Source: CBEUVQ01 sp965546615
GTDB lineage: Bacteria; Bacillota; Desulfotomaculia; Desulfotomaculales; Desulfohalotomaculaceae
Direction of reading: 5' to 3'
Length of the DNA stretch: 6,248 nt
Assembly: GCA_965546615.1 (NCBI GenBank)
Contig: CBEUVQ010000069.1
Coordinates: 1 to 6,248 of the forward strand
Under the pieces are notes generated by a model, which did not search any database, was not told where the DNA came from, and saw nothing but the letters and a program-made list of their open reading frames with translations. Of this stretch, positions 5,762 to 6,248 are shown piece after piece. Position numbers and translations under genes: made by a program. Each line of letters opens with the position of its first letter. Position 1 is the stretch's first letter.

Positions 5762-6067
5762 ATAGGTAAGCTGAGAAATTTCTTTCCCGGCGGCAATACA
5801 AGTCAGGGGTTTTACTCTTATTACGACTATATTGTTCCGCATGACGCCAAGCGCATTATTGTGCTTAAAGGCGGCCCCGGGGTGGGAAAATCCACCTTTA
5901 TGCGCTCTGTAGGCCAAGAGATGTTAGAACGCGGTTACGACGTAGAACAGCACCACTGCTCATCCGACAACGGCTCGCTTGACGCGGTGGTGATTCCGGC
6001 AGCGGGCACCGCCCTGCTGGACGGAACCGCCCCGCACGGCATTGTTCCCATACTGCAAACAGCTTAA
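5762..6067 (+). pseudogene. Truncated PRK06851-type P-loop ATPase, start codon ATA
   Basis: The frame encodes about 101 residues matching, as I recall the family, the first quarter of PRK06851 ATPases (about 370 residues): an RNFFPGGNTSQGFYSYYDY opening, Walker A GGPGVGKST (37-45), then HHCSSDNGSLDAVVIPA and the LLDGTAPH signature. Two defects are visible. The codon in the place of the usual Met-Gly-Lys start is ATA (5762-5764), although AAAGGAGGG sits 7-8 bases upstream and a stop codon lies just before it. Homology also ends after APHGIV, with an unrelated tail and TAA at 6065-6067, so the second half of this domain and the whole second P-loop domain are absent. A weakly translated product from ATA cannot be excluded, nor can a sequencing error at either point. 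The AG-rich stretch after it shows no recognisable remainder of the gene. Confidence 0.7.
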
Positions 6068-6107
6068 TAAAAACTCAAAAGCGGCCTTATACAAAAAGCT
6101 GTACACC

Positions 6108-6155
6108 GGAAAATCAAAAAAGAGCTGCCGCACTTAGTTCAATATGCAGCAGCCC
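6108..6155 (-). terminator. Intrinsic terminator of the gene entering from the right
   Basis: On the minus strand GGGCTGCTGCA (6145-6155) pairs with TGCGGCAGCTC (6122-6132), 11 pairs with two G-U, around a 12-base loop. TTTTTTGATTTT follows. It lies 19 bases after the stop codon of the right-edge gene and faces the truncated ATPase gene. It is in the right place to stop transcripts before they oppose that gene. Confidence 0.85.
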
Positions 6156-6174
6156 CGGCAGAAGCAGAAACTTA

Positions 6175-6248
6175 TTAAAACTCTTTAAACTTATAATCTA
6201 AATAGGTGTGCAAAACGGCAGTAAATACACCCAGCCAAAATAAAAATT
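6175..6248 (-). CDS. C-terminal end of a hydrophobic, probably membrane, protein
   Basis: Twenty-three codons are visible before TAA (6175-6177), which is followed at once by a second TAA. They read FLFWLGVFTAVLHTYLDYKF plus KEF: a hydrophobic helix and then a short positively charged tail, as at the end of a membrane protein. The frame is open to the right edge, and a good terminator lies just downstream, which supports a real gene end. The family cannot be named from this fragment. Confidence 0.6.
   Translation of the reverse strand, partial: FLFWLGVFTAVLHTYLDYKFKEF

Noticed and set aside
6068..6174. Plus-strand frame after the ATPase remnant (SGLIQKAVHRKIKKELPHLV and onward) as a displaced piece of the ATPase gene
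   Set aside because: It has no resemblance to known parts of the family and coincides with the terminator of the opposing gene.
1..6248. CRISPR arrays, tRNA/rRNA genes, transposons or attachment sites
   Set aside because: No regularly spaced repeats, RNA gene signatures, transposase frames or terminal inverted repeats were found.

Overview
The window looks like the chromosome of a low-to-mid-GC Bacillota, most likely a clostridial (Peptococcaceae-like) anaerobe. This rests on strong Shine-Dalgarno sites, a glnA leader of the clostridial ANTAR type, a stand-alone FMN-binding glutamate synthase-like protein with a Cys-rich N-terminus, and a fragment of the PRK06851 ATPase family typical of Bacillota. 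The genus cannot be fixed from this stretch.

Nearly everything is on the minus strand. In transcription order (right to left): two adjacent YetF/DUF421 membrane-protein paralogues (4882-5583, 4189-4866), a small helical protein of uncertain family (3797-4174), an ANTAR RNA-binding antiterminator (3184-3744), a promoter plus terminator/antiterminator leader (about 3017-3140), a glutamine synthetase-like gene (1663-2949), an intrinsic terminator (1593-1623) and the glutamate synthase-like gene, which runs off the left edge (1-1531). The genes from 5583 to 3184 are spaced 14-52 bases apart and probably form one operon. The glnA-like gene has its own sigma-A-type promoter and an attenuator that the ANTAR protein next door is well placed to control.

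To the right of a 178-base divergent intergenic region is a plus-strand remnant of a PRK06851 ATPase (5762-6067). It has ATA where the start codon should be, and it stops after about 101 residues. It faces the last codons of a minus-strand membrane protein (6175-6248), followed by its terminator.

The main surprise is the glutamine synthetase-like protein. Its reading frame, promoter, leader and ribosome binding site are intact and glutamate-contacting residues remain, but the three ligands of the n2 metal site and the catalytic flap glutamate are all substituted (D131, N244, V332, A303). The segment that carries the adenylylation-loop region in relatives is also shortened. The ANTAR regulator has a pseudo-receiver without a phosphoacceptor Asp. 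Together they suggest a nitrogen-linked riboregulatory locus in which the GS-like protein may be a pseudoenzyme, a sensor or an enzyme of altered activity. That last step is inference.
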